Source: JABDJZ01 sp047619685 | GTDB lineage: Bacteria; Bacteroidota; Rhodothermia; Rhodothermales; UBA10348 | Assembly: GCA_047619685.1 (NCBI GenBank) | Contig: JBLHLC010000019.1 | Span: 17,339 to 81,338 of the forward strand | Reading direction: 5' to 3' | DNA: 64,000 bases | In this document: in pieces, positions 16,016-23,971 of the stretch | Position numbering within the stretch: position 1 is the first letter of the stretch | How the letters are laid out: each line of letters opens with the position of its first letter | Program-made: the position numbers and the translations under genes | The notes under the pieces: model-generated | What the model saw: the letters and a program-made list of their open reading frames with translations, nothing else | The model's database searches: none | What the model was told of the DNA's origin: nothing

Positions 16016-17875
16016 ATGGCGCAGAAAACCGTCGAGTCCATCCCCGAAGCCACGATTTTGTTCGCTGGCGACTCTGGCGATGGCATGCAGCTCACGGGAT
16101 CGCAGTTCACGCTGGCAACGGCGTATGCGATGAACGATCTGGCAACCCTGCCCGATTTCCCGGCCGAAATACGGGCACCAGTAGGCACCACGTACGGTGT
16201 CAGTGGCTTCCAGCTTCATTTTGGTTCGATCAACATCCGAACCCCTGGAGACGAAGTGGACCTGTTGGTCGCCATGAATCCGGCAGCCCTCAAGGTGAAC
16301 CTGGACCGCGTCCGGAGGGGCGGCTCCGTGCTGGTCAACTCGAATGCGTTCGAGAGGCGGTCGCTGGATCTTGCCGGCTATGAGAAGAATCCACTGGAGG
16401 ACGGCTCGATGGAGGGCTACCACCTGGTCAAGGTGGAACTGACCAAGCTTACGCGTGCGGCCTTGAAGGACTGGGATCTCAATCAGAAGGAGATTGATCG
16501 TTCCAAGAACATGTTCGCCCTGGGTCTGGCACTGTGGCTGTACTCCCGGCCGGTTGAGCCAGCGGAGCGCTGGATCACCAACAAGTTTGCCAAGAAGGAG
16601 ACGGTCCGCGACGCCAACCTTCACCTGCTCAAAAAGGGATATCACTACGGCGAGACGACCGAACAATTTGTATCTCGTTACGAAGTTGATCCGGCCAAAT
16701 TGCCGGCGGGGAGATATCGGGCCATCCAGGGTGTCCACGCACTTTCCATGGGACTTCTGGCGGCCTCGGTTGAGTCAGGCCTTCCCCTTTTCTACGGTTC
16801 GTACCCGATTACGCCGGCGTCGGACCTGTTGCACACGCTGAGTCGATACAAACACTTCGGCGTGATGACATTTCAGGCCGAGGATGAGATTGCCGCAGTG
16901 GGTTCTGCGATTGGCGCGGCCTTCGGCGGCGCGCTGGCTGTGACTGGTACGAGTGGTCCCGGGTTGGCGCTGAAGGCTGAAGCTGTGGGCCTGGCCCACA
17001 TCATGGAGTTGCCCCTGGTAATCGTCAACATGCAGCGCGGCGGGCCTTCGACCGGCCTTCCGACAAAGACCGAGCAGAGTGACCTCCTTCAGGCCATGTA
17101 CGGGCGCAACGGAGATTCGTCTATCCCCATCGTCGCTCCAAGCACGCCGGGAGACTGCTTCGACGCCGCGTACGAGGCAGCTCGGCTGGCCGTGACTTAC
17201 ATGACGCCGGTGATACTTCTGTCCGATGGATACCTGGCAAACGGCTCTGCGCCGTGGCTGATTCCGGACGTCTCCAAGCTGCCGCCCTTCCCGGTGAAGT
17301 TTGCCGACAAACCCAATGGCAAGAAGAACGGGAAGGATCACTTCAATCCGTATGTCCGTGACCAAGAGACCATGGCACGTCCGTGGGCCACTCCGGGTAC
17401 AAAAGGGCTGGAGCACCGCATAGGGGGGTTGGAGAAGGAGGACGAAACGGGCAACGTCTCCTACGACGAGGCCAATCATGAGCGAATGACCAAACAGCGG
17501 GAGGAAAAGGTCCTGAGAATCGCCCGCGAGCTTCCGCCTCTGGAAATTTATGGCGATAAGGAGGGTGATTTCTTGCTGCTCGGTTGGGGATCGACCCGCG
17601 GATCCATAGAGGCCAGCATCGACCTCATTCGGGCCAAGGGAATCTCCGCTGGAGCCGTTCACCTGCGTCATATCAACCCGCTTCCCCTGGACCTGGTCTC
17701 CATCCTCGGCCGCTACAAAGAGGTTGTGGTTCCGGAGCTGAACAATGGGCAACTGGTGCGTCTCCTGCGAGATCGCTTTCTGTTGCCGCTACGTTCCCTC
17801 ACCAAAATTCAGGGTAGACCGTTCATGGCAAGCGAGATCGTCTCCTTCGTGGAGTCTCTCATCCCCCAGAACTAG
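16016..17875 (+). CDS. korA: 2-oxoglutarate:ferredoxin oxidoreductase, fused gamma-alpha subunit
   Basis: Oxidatively decarboxylates 2-oxoglutarate to succinyl-CoA, passing electrons to ferredoxin, and can run in reverse. The 619 aa comprise an N-terminal gamma domain (about 1-200: ILFAGDSGDGMQLTGSQF... PVGTTYGVSGFQLHFGS) and an alpha domain (FYGSYPITPASDLLHTLS, FQAEDEIAAVGSAIGAAFGGALAVTGTSGPGLALKAEA). The fused form is usual for KorA in Bacteroidota. KorB follows after 21 bases. Substrate specificity for 2-oxoglutarate is inferred from this architecture; a related 2-oxoacid is possible. Confidence 0.93.
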   Translation: MAQKTVESIPEATILFAGDSGDGMQLTGSQFTLATAYAMNDLATLPDFPAEIRAPVGTTYGVSGFQLHFGSINIRTPGDEVDLLVAMNPAALKVNLDRVRRGGSVLVNSNAFERRSLDLAGYEKNPLEDGSMEGYHLVKVELTKLTRAALKDWDLNQKEIDRSKNMFALGLALWLYSRPVEPAERWITNKFAKKETVRDANLHLLKKGYHYGETTEQFVSRYEVDPAKLPAGRYRAIQGVHALSMGLLAASVESGLPLFYGSYPITPASDLLHTLSRYKHFGVMTFQAEDEIAAVGSAIGAAFGGALAVTGTSGPGLALKAEAVGLAHIMELPLVIVNMQRGGPSTGLPTKTEQSDLLQAMYGRNGDSSIPIVAPSTPGDCFDAAYEAARLAVTYMTPVILLSDGYLANGSAPWLIPDVSKLPPFPVKFADKPNGKKNGKDHFNPYVRDQETMARPWATPGTKGLEHRIGGLEKEDETGNVSYDEANHERMTKQREEKVLRIARELPPLEIYGDKEGDFLLLGWGSTRGSIEASIDLIRAKGISAGAVHLRHINPLPLDLVSILGRYKEVVVPELNNGQLVRLLRDRFLLPLRSLTKIQGRPFMASEIVSFVESLIPQN

Positions 17876-17896
17876 ACGGCTCAAGACAACAATACC

Positions 17897-19123
17897 ATGG
17901 CCGACAATCAGGATTCTTCGGGCCAAAAGCCCACGCTCCCACCAGGCATGAAAACCTCCGGGACGCGCCCGCCCGGGGCCAAACTGCCGCCAGGTTCCAG
18001 GCCTCCGGCCAGTCGGCCACCGGGCGCAAAGCTCCCACCGGGCGCAAAGCTCCCACCGGGCGCAAAGCTCCCTCCAGGAGCGAAACTCCCTCCAGGCCTG
18101 GCCGGAGCTGGCGGAGACGGTTCGACCGGACTCACGCGGGCAGACTTCTCCTCGGATCAGGACGTTCGCTGGTGCCCGGGTTGCGGTGACTATGCCATTT
18201 TGGCGACGATGCAGCGGCTGATGCCGGAGATAGACACTCCCAAGGAGAACGTCGTGTTCATTAGCGGCATCGGATGTTCGAGCCGGTTTCCGTACTACAT
18301 GGAGACGTACGGTATGCACTCCATCCACGGACGCGCCCCGACAATTGCGACGGGCCTCAAGGCCAGTCGCCCCGAGTTGGACGTCTGGATTGTGACTGGC
18401 GACGGGGATGGCCTCTCAATCGGGGGGAATCACATGATTCATCTGATGCGGCGAAACGTCGACGTTCAGTTGCTGCTGTTCAACAACCAGATCTACGGGT
18501 TGACCAAGGGCCAGTACAGCCCGACTTCGGAAACCGGAAAGGTGACCAAAAGCACACCCTTCGGCTCCATTGATCACCCGTTTAATCCCACGGCCTTGGT
18601 TCTGGGCGCGGACGCCTCTTTTGTGGGCCGGACGATGGACCGGGATCCCAAGCACATGAGCGCCATGCTGAAACAGGCACATGCTCATCATGGCACCTCG
18701 TTTCTGGAGATTTACCAGAACTGCAACATCTTCAACGACGGGGCCTTCTTCGACTACACCGAGAAGGCGACCAAGTCCGATAGGGCCATCTTTATTGAGC
18801 ATGGCAAACCGTTGACCTACGCCAAGGGCTCGAAGGGTCTTAGGCTGGAGGGTTTCCACCTGGAGTCGATAGATCTGGAGGGCGGACAGTGGTCGGCCGA
18901 TGACTGCGTGGTTTACGACGAAACCAGCACGGAGATGGCCGGAATCGTTGGCCGGATGTTCCGCAGCGATACGCTGCCACAGCCGTTCGGGGTATTCTTC
19001 CGTGTGTCCAGGCCGACCTACGAGGATCAGTTGCACGCGCAGATCAAGGATCAAGTGGGCCGCCGCGGAAAGGGAAGACTGGAAGAACTTCTGAATATGG
19101 GCGATACATGGGAGGTGGCTTGA
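17897..19123 (+). CDS. korB: 2-oxoglutarate:ferredoxin oxidoreductase beta subunit with tandem-repeat N-terminus
   Basis: The thiamine-diphosphate subunit partnering KorA. From about residue 80 it is a normal KorB: DVRWCPGCGDYAIL with the first iron-sulfur Cys pair (93, 96), GIGCSSRFPYYM, HGRAPTIATGLK, the TPP/Mg motif GDGDGLSIGGNH and LLLFNNQIYGLTKGQYSPTS. Residues about 12-67 are a Pro/Gly/Lys-rich extension built from PPGAKL units, absent from ordinary KorB (about 340 aa). The repeat is in frame, so it is probably translated, unless the real start lies internally; no ATG is seen between residues 18 and about 105 (first at ILATM) to serve instead. Confidence 0.93.
   Translation: MADNQDSSGQKPTLPPGMKTSGTRPPGAKLPPGSRPPASRPPGAKLPPGAKLPPGAKLPPGAKLPPGLAGAGGDGSTGLTRADFSSDQDVRWCPGCGDYAILATMQRLMPEIDTPKENVVFISGIGCSSRFPYYMETYGMHSIHGRAPTIATGLKASRPELDVWIVTGDGDGLSIGGNHMIHLMRRNVDVQLLLFNNQIYGLTKGQYSPTSETGKVTKSTPFGSIDHPFNPTALVLGADASFVGRTMDRDPKHMSAMLKQAHAHHGTSFLEIYQNCNIFNDGAFFDYTEKATKSDRAIFIEHGKPLTYAKGSKGLRLEGFHLESIDLEGGQWSADDCVVYDETSTEMAGIVGRMFRSDTLPQPFGVFFRVSRPTYEDQLHAQIKDQVGRRGKGRLEELLNMGDTWEVA
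18017..18088 (+). repeat. 18-bp tandem repeat, four copies, inside korB
   Basis: Unit CCACCGGGCGCAAAGCTC, three exact copies (18017-18070) and a fourth diverged copy (18071-18088). Each encodes a six-residue PPGAKL unit. More diverged PPG units lie upstream. The unit length keeps the frame, so copy number could vary without breaking the gene. Confidence 0.9.
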
Positions 19124-19133
19124 CTTGTTCTGC

Positions 19134-19162
19134 TTGCCGAAGCCAATCCAAACAGCTACCTT
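19134..19162 (+). promoter_or_regulatory. Candidate rpmE promoter
   Basis: TTGCCG (19134-19139), a 17-base spacer and TACCTT (19157-19162), about 50 bases upstream of the rpmE ATG. The -10 box and spacer length are identical to those in front of rpsU. Confidence 0.5.
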
Positions 19163-19214
19163 TCCAAGCTCTAATAAAACCAGACGTGCGGCCACCATCC
19201 GCACTGCATAGGAA

Positions 19215-19421
19215 ATGAAGAAGGAAACGCACCCAGACTATCACTTCGTAACGGTGCAGCTCGCCGACGGCACGTCATTTCAAACCCGTTCGACCATGAA
19301 CGGTGAGGCCTACAAGTCGGAAGTGGATTCCACTAACCACCCGTTCTACACTGGTAAGCGCCAGTATGTGGACACGGCGGGCCGCGTTGAGAAGTTCAAG
19401 AGGCGTTACGGCACCAAGTAG
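19215..19421 (+). CDS. rpmE: 50S ribosomal protein L31, cysteine-free type
   Basis: A 68-aa large-subunit ribosomal protein. It starts MKKETHPDYHFVTVQLADGT and has the HPFYTGK and VEKFKRRYG motifs of L31. It lacks the zinc-binding cysteines of the C+ form, so it should fold and act without zinc. It has its own likely promoter and is followed by a terminator. Confidence 0.95.
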   Translation: MKKETHPDYHFVTVQLADGTSFQTRSTMNGEAYKSEVDSTNHPFYTGKRQYVDTAGRVEKFKRRYGTK

Positions 19422-19446
19422 CCGCCACGCGAATACAGCCTGTGGG

Positions 19447-19485
19447 AGGGCGGTCTGCTTGGCGCGGATCGCCCTTTCTTTTTAT
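19447..19485 (+). terminator. Intrinsic terminator after rpmE
   Basis: AGGGCGGTC (19447-19455) pairs with GATCGCCCT (19467-19475), with one G-T pair, followed by TTTCTTTTTATT. Confidence 0.85.
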
Positions 19486-19523
19486 TGAAAACCACTGATT
19501 GAGGTCCGCTGAGTCCGTACCGA

Positions 19524-20849
19524 ATGAACGTAGTCGAGTGCATCCGAACCAAGAGAGACGGCGGCGAGGTGTCCAAGGATGACCTTCGGGCACTGATTAT
19601 GGGGTACACGAGCGGCGAGGTCCCCGACTATCAGATAAGCGCTTTTCTGATGGCGGCATACCTGAACGGCATGTCTGGGACCGAGACCGAGGCGCTCGTA
19701 GAGGTCATGTTGGGGTCTGGCGAGATACTCGACCTTTCGGCAATCCCCGCGGCCAAGGTTGACAAGCATTCGACCGGTGGGGTGGGAGACAAGGTTTCCC
19801 TGATTCTGGCGCCGCTGGTGGCCTCGCTCGGTGTGGCTGTTCCGATGATCTCTGGACGGGGTTTGGGCCATTCCGGGGGCACGCTGGACAAATTGGAGTC
19901 CATCCCCGGTCTCAGGACAAACCTCAGCACCACCGAAATGAAGGCCCAGTTGGCCAGTCTCGGTGTGGTCATGATTGGCCAGACGGCTCAGATCGCGCCC
20001 GCCGACAAGAAGATGTATGCGCTGCGGGACGTCACGGCGACCGTCGAGTTCATTCCGTTCATCGCGGCCTCCATTATGAGCAAGAAACTTGCGGAGGGCC
20101 TGGATGCACTGGTTCTTGACGTGAAGGTGGGCGGCGGGGCATTCATGAAGACTGCAGAGCGGGCGCGGGAACTCGCGGAGGCGCTGGCCAACATCGGCAA
20201 TAGTCGCGGCTGCCAGACGGTGGCGCTCATTACGGCCATGGATCAGCCTTTGGGCAACGCCATTGGCAACTGGCTGGAAGTGGCCGAGTCGGTAGACGTT
20301 CTTTCAGGGGGCGGGCCGCCGGACGTAAGAGAGCTTTCCTGCGTTTTGGCTGGTGAGATGTTGTGGCTGGGGGGTGAAGCCTCCAGTTCAGCGTCCGGGG
20401 CCAGGCAGGCTGCGGATGCACTCGATGATGGCCGCGCGCTAGGCGTTTTCAAGGATATGGTGGCGGCCCAGGGTGGTGATGTCCGGACGTTGGAAGATCC
20501 CTGGACCAGGGGCGGACTCAGCGTGGTCAGCACCGTTAGAGCCACCGAGAATGGCTTCGTAAATGCCATCGATGCCTTCCAGCTCGGGGTCGCTTCTGTA
20601 CAAATGGGGGCCGGCCGAAGCCGGAAAGAAGACGATGTGGACGCTTTTGCAGGCCTTACCCTCAACAAAAAGGTAGGAGAGCCCGTAGTAGTTGGAGAAA
20701 CGCTAGCCAGCTTGTACGGTACGGACGCAAACCGCGTTGCCAGACAGGCAGGCATTGTCGAGGCGGCATTCGAAATTGGGTCAACGCGTCGGGCTTCGGC
20801 CGCACTGGTTCAGGGTCGATATGCCGATGGCGGCTGGAGTGATGATTGA
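19524..20849 (+). CDS. deoA: Pyrimidine-nucleoside (thymidine) phosphorylase
   Basis: Phosphorolyses thymidine/uridine to the base and (deoxy)ribose-1-phosphate in pyrimidine salvage. The 441 aa match the family. It shows the family signature SGRGLGHSGGTLDKLESIPG, the KHSTGGVGDK phosphate-binding motif and LDVKVGGGAFMK. Whether it prefers thymidine or both nucleosides (Pdp) cannot be decided by eye. It stands between the rpmE terminator and the PspA cluster. Confidence 0.93.
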   Translation: MNVVECIRTKRDGGEVSKDDLRALIMGYTSGEVPDYQISAFLMAAYLNGMSGTETEALVEVMLGSGEILDLSAIPAAKVDKHSTGGVGDKVSLILAPLVASLGVAVPMISGRGLGHSGGTLDKLESIPGLRTNLSTTEMKAQLASLGVVMIGQTAQIAPADKKMYALRDVTATVEFIPFIAASIMSKKLAEGLDALVLDVKVGGGAFMKTAERARELAEALANIGNSRGCQTVALITAMDQPLGNAIGNWLEVAESVDVLSGGGPPDVRELSCVLAGEMLWLGGEASSSASGARQAADALDDGRALGVFKDMVAAQGGDVRTLEDPWTRGGLSVVSTVRATENGFVNAIDAFQLGVASVQMGAGRSRKEDDVDAFAGLTLNKKVGEPVVVGETLASLYGTDANRVARQAGIVEAAFEIGSTRRASAALVQGRYADGGWSDD

Positions 20850-20971
20850 GTCCCCCCGGGGAGTCGGCACTCCATACTCGGCACCCATGTGGTCATGCGC
20901 TACAAAACGCGGATTCCCGACCGTATATTGAATTTTGCGGTTCTCCGCAGGCAACCTAAGATCTAGAGACT

Positions 20972-21739
20972 ATGTCGGTTTGGTCACGCTTTACGCGACT
21001 TTTGAAGTCCATATTTGGCGGTGCGATCTCATCGCTTGAAGACCCGAAGCTCATCCTTGAGCAGAACATTCGAGAGCTGAATGATCAGGTCCCGAAGATG
21101 AACGAGAACATCGCGACCGTGAAGGCCAATGTGATGTTGCTTCAAAAGGAGCAAAAGAAGTACGAGTCTGAGGTCGTCGACCTGACCTCCAAGATCAAGG
21201 CAGGCATAAACGCCGGCCGCGATGACATCGCCGAGCGATACGCCTTGAGACTCCAGACCATCAAGGAAAGCATGATCCGGACTGAGGAGCAGCTTTCTTA
21301 CGCTTCCGCAGCGTATGACAAGGCTCTGCAGGTCAAGAAGGCCTTCATGCGGGAGAAGGAGCGCAAGATTTCAGAGGCCAAAGAGGCCCTTCGTGCACAC
21401 GAGCGCGCCAAGTGGCAGGCCAAGGTTGCCGATACGCTTGAGAGCTTCGAGGTGACAGGAGTTGATCAGACCCACGGGGAGATGATCAATCGGATCCAGG
21501 AGCAGACGGCCCTGAATGAAGCGCGCATGGAAATGGCGCTGGACTCCATTGATACGCAGTCGCTGCAGATTGAGGAGGACGCCGAGAAGATCCGTGCGTC
21601 CGAGCTCGTCAAGCAGTTCAAGCTGGAGATGGGCGTTGGTGATACAAGCGCAGCGCGGGGAGAGCCGACTCTCGAGGTCCCCGACGCGGAAATCGAGTCT
21701 GCTGCCAAGACCATCGGAAAGCGTTCAAGAACGGACTAG
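20972..21739 (+). CDS. pspA: PspA/IM30 family membrane-stress protein
   Basis: A 255-aa ESCRT-III-like protein that coats and protects the inner membrane. It begins with an amphipathic helix (WSRFTRLLKSIFGGAISSLEDP), then long coiled-coil helices with the conserved DPKLILEQNIRELNDQ segment. The C-terminal part (NEARMEMALDSI, ELVKQFKLEMGV, KTIGKR) is shared with the next gene. No PspBC or PspF is nearby. It heads a five-gene run (pspA, 21770, 22303, enoyl-CoA hydratase, CNNM) with gaps of 5-35 bases. Confidence 0.93.
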   Translation: MSVWSRFTRLLKSIFGGAISSLEDPKLILEQNIRELNDQVPKMNENIATVKANVMLLQKEQKKYESEVVDLTSKIKAGINAGRDDIAERYALRLQTIKESMIRTEEQLSYASAAYDKALQVKKAFMREKERKISEAKEALRAHERAKWQAKVADTLESFEVTGVDQTHGEMINRIQEQTALNEARMEMALDSIDTQSLQIEEDAEKIRASELVKQFKLEMGVGDTSAARGEPTLEVPDAEIESAAKTIGKRSRTD

Positions 21740-21769
21740 CGGCGCACAGCCTTACACTCCAATACGCCA

Positions 21770-22267
21770 GTGAGCCCAGAAGAATATCAACGGTTGAAGG
21801 AAGCGGAGAAAGCGCACTTGCGCTCTCTGCGTGAGCTCAAGCAGGCCGTTAGGGGTCTCAATCGTCAAAAGAAGCTGACGGACGCTGTGGTCAATGCCAC
21901 AGTGAAGCCGATGGCCTCGCTTGACGATCATGACGCCTTGGTGCAGGAACTCGCCATGGAGACAGCGCGGAACGAGGCCCGGCTGGACGTGGCTTTGGAG
22001 TCAATCGGAGCGGACCCAGACAAGGCCGGTCCGACGTCGGCCCAAGTGAGCGCCGCGGACGAAGACTTGCTCCGCAAAGCGAAGGCCGCCGACCTGGTCA
22101 GGCAGTTGAAGCTTCAACTCGGAGTCCAGGGTCCTGATGTGTCCGGCACACGATCGCCTGCCGCGTCCAACACAACAGCGGCTGAGTCCAAGTCCGCGTC
22201 CGACGCTTCCGCTTCGGTCCCTTCGCCACCCCTTCCCGATAAAACCATCGGCAGGATGAAACCCTAG
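21770..22267 (+). CDS. Shortened PspA-like paralogue
   Basis: A 165-aa protein starting from GTG, 30 bases after pspA. It matches the C-terminal third of its neighbour: NEARLDVALESI against NEARMEMALDSI, ADLVRQLKLQLGV against SELVKQFKLEMGV, and a KTIGRMKP tail against KTIGKRSRTD. It lacks the N-terminal amphipathic helix and most of the coiled coil. A Ser/Ala-rich linker (about 122-158) precedes the tail. It may be a capping or regulatory partner of the PspA assembly. I know no named family for it. Confidence 0.75.
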   Translation: MSPEEYQRLKEAEKAHLRSLRELKQAVRGLNRQKKLTDAVVNATVKPMASLDDHDALVQELAMETARNEARLDVALESIGADPDKAGPTSAQVSAADEDLLRKAKAADLVRQLKLQLGVQGPDVSGTRSPAASNTTAAESKSASDASASVPSPPLPDKTIGRMKP

Positions 22268-22302
22268 AGCCCGCTCCTCCTGGCGGAGGCGGCGAATCGA
22301 GC

Positions 22303-23163
22303 ATGACCGAGGTCCAGAACTATACCAAGGAAGCGTTCCTCCACCCGTGGAACCTGACATTCCTGATCGTCTCGATGTTATCGGCGTTCACGGTCAGTTC
22401 GTTTCTTGGTGCGACGCCGCTCTTTGAGACGATCCTGCTTTTTGCGGCGGCCATGGAGCTCCTTTTTCTGGGGTATCTGCCCAGACAAGAGCGTTTTCAG
22501 CGAGCGGTCAAATCGCGTCGCGCGGAAGAACACGCCAAACCGCCTTCCCAAAAGGAGGTGTTCCAGCATTTGACAAAACACAGCCAGCGTCGGTACGCTC
22601 GGCTGAGGAAGTTGGAGAAGGAGATTCGCTCCAACTATCTCAAGCTCAGTTACGCCTCCCAGGGTATGCTCGACAGTCACCTGAAGAAGGTGAATACCCT
22701 CCTGGACTCGTACCTGAATCTCCTCTACCAGAAAGAACGCTACGAGTACACGGCGCACTCATCGACAGAAACGGAAGTGGTGCGCTCCATCGAGGAACTC
22801 AGGCGGGACATGGCTGAGGACTCGGACCGGGTCCGGGCCATCAAGTCTCGTCGGATGCGGATTCTGGAGCAGAGGCTTGAGCGATCCAAGAAGGGAAAAG
22901 AGAACCTGGAGATCATCGAGGCTCAAATGGAGACTATCGAGGACGTCGCCCTCTATATCCATGAGCAATCATTGACTCTCAGGAATCCGGAGGAGATCTC
23001 CTTCCAATTGGATACGCTTCTCTCAGAAGTTGAAGAAACGCAGGCCTCCGTCGAAGAGCTGGAGGCAGTCTTCGCAAACCCAATGGATCTTCTCAGCGAC
23101 CTTGACACCTTCGAGGCGCCTGGGTCGAGTTCTACGCACGATCGCACCCGCGAGGGAGCCTGA
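22303..23163 (+). CDS. Two-TM coiled-coil protein of the PspA cluster
   Basis: A 286-aa protein with two adjacent hydrophobic helices (about 16-34 LTFLIVSMLSAFTVSSFLG and 39-57) and then about 200 residues of charged coiled coil (RLRKLEKEIRSNYLKL, RRMRILEQRLERSKKGKENLEIIEAQ). An acidic tail follows. It resembles a membrane anchor for a soluble coiled-coil partner, which fits its place 35 bases after the PspA paralogue. I do not recognise a named family. Confidence 0.75.
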   Translation: MTEVQNYTKEAFLHPWNLTFLIVSMLSAFTVSSFLGATPLFETILLFAAAMELLFLGYLPRQERFQRAVKSRRAEEHAKPPSQKEVFQHLTKHSQRRYARLRKLEKEIRSNYLKLSYASQGMLDSHLKKVNTLLDSYLNLLYQKERYEYTAHSSTETEVVRSIEELRRDMAEDSDRVRAIKSRRMRILEQRLERSKKGKENLEIIEAQMETIEDVALYIHEQSLTLRNPEEISFQLDTLLSEVEETQASVEELEAVFANPMDLLSDLDTFEAPGSSSTHDRTREGA

Positions 23164-23186
23164 CACTCCCCGCTACTCTCCATCGG

Positions 23187-23966
23187 ATGGACTTCGAGAC
23201 GCTACTGATTGAGGTGGAAGACAGCATTGCTGTTGTCACCATCAACCGGCCCGACAAGCTGAATGCCCTGAATGCCCAGGTCCTTGATGATCTGGACGCA
23301 TGCTTTACTGGATTAGCCACGGACGATTCCGTGCGCGCGGTGGTCCTGACCGGTGCGGGTGAGAAGGCCTTCGTGGCGGGCGCGGACATAACGCAGTTTA
23401 CTCGACTGGATGCAGCGAGGGCCACCGGCTTCGCGCGCCGCGGACAAGAGGTCTTTGGCAAAATAGAGAACCTTGGCAAACCCGTCATCGCAGCCATCAA
23501 CGGCTTTGCCCTCGGTGGCGGATGCGAGATTGCAATTGCCTGTCACATACGGATCGCGTCCACCAACGCCAGGCTTGGGCAACCGGAAGTAGGGTTGGGA
23601 TTGATGTGTGGCTACGGGGGCACACAGCGACTCCCCCGGATCGTTGGGATGGGGAATGCGCTGGAACTCCTGACGACTGCATCACACGTCTCGGCCCAGC
23701 GTGCCTATGAAATGGGTCTGGTCAACGCGGTTGTTGAGCCGGGTGAAGCCCTCGCTGCAGCCATGAAGATGGCCAAGACTATCGCCAGGCAAGCGCCGGT
23801 GGGCGTGCGTCTTTCCATGGAGGCGGCGCTGGCTTCGGATCAGCGCCTGGCCGACGGGCTGGCTATGGAGGCTGAGTTATTTGGTCAGACCTTTGATACG
23901 GAAGATCTCACTGAAGGTGTGGATGCCTTCCTGGAACGACGGAAACCTCAGTTCAAGGGCCGCTGA
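23187..23966 (+). CDS. Enoyl-CoA hydratase/isomerase family protein
   Basis: A 259-aa crotonase-fold enzyme, usually hydrating trans-2-enoyl-CoA in fatty-acid oxidation. Typical features are NRPDKLNALNAQ, the oxyanion-hole motif AFVAGADI, INGFALGGGCEIAIACHIRIAS with the first catalytic Glu, and GQPEVGLGLMCGYGGTQRLPRIVG with the second. Both glutamates of a true hydratase are present. It lies 23 bases after the coiled-coil gene and 5 before the CNNM gene. A functional tie to PspA is not obvious. Confidence 0.92.
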   Translation: MDFETLLIEVEDSIAVVTINRPDKLNALNAQVLDDLDACFTGLATDDSVRAVVLTGAGEKAFVAGADITQFTRLDAARATGFARRGQEVFGKIENLGKPVIAAINGFALGGGCEIAIACHIRIASTNARLGQPEVGLGLMCGYGGTQRLPRIVGMGNALELLTTASHVSAQRAYEMGLVNAVVEPGEALAAAMKMAKTIARQAPVGVRLSMEAALASDQRLADGLAMEAELFGQTFDTEDLTEGVDAFLERRKPQFKGR

Positions 23967-23971
23967 CGCCG

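Noticed and set aside
16013..17752. Two long minus-strand open frames opposite korA
   Set aside because: Both lie opposite a highly conserved gene; high GC gives long antisense frames by chance.
18017..18088. Regular repeats as a CRISPR array
   Set aside because: The 18-base units are directly tandem, with no spacers, and encode an in-frame peptide repeat in korB.
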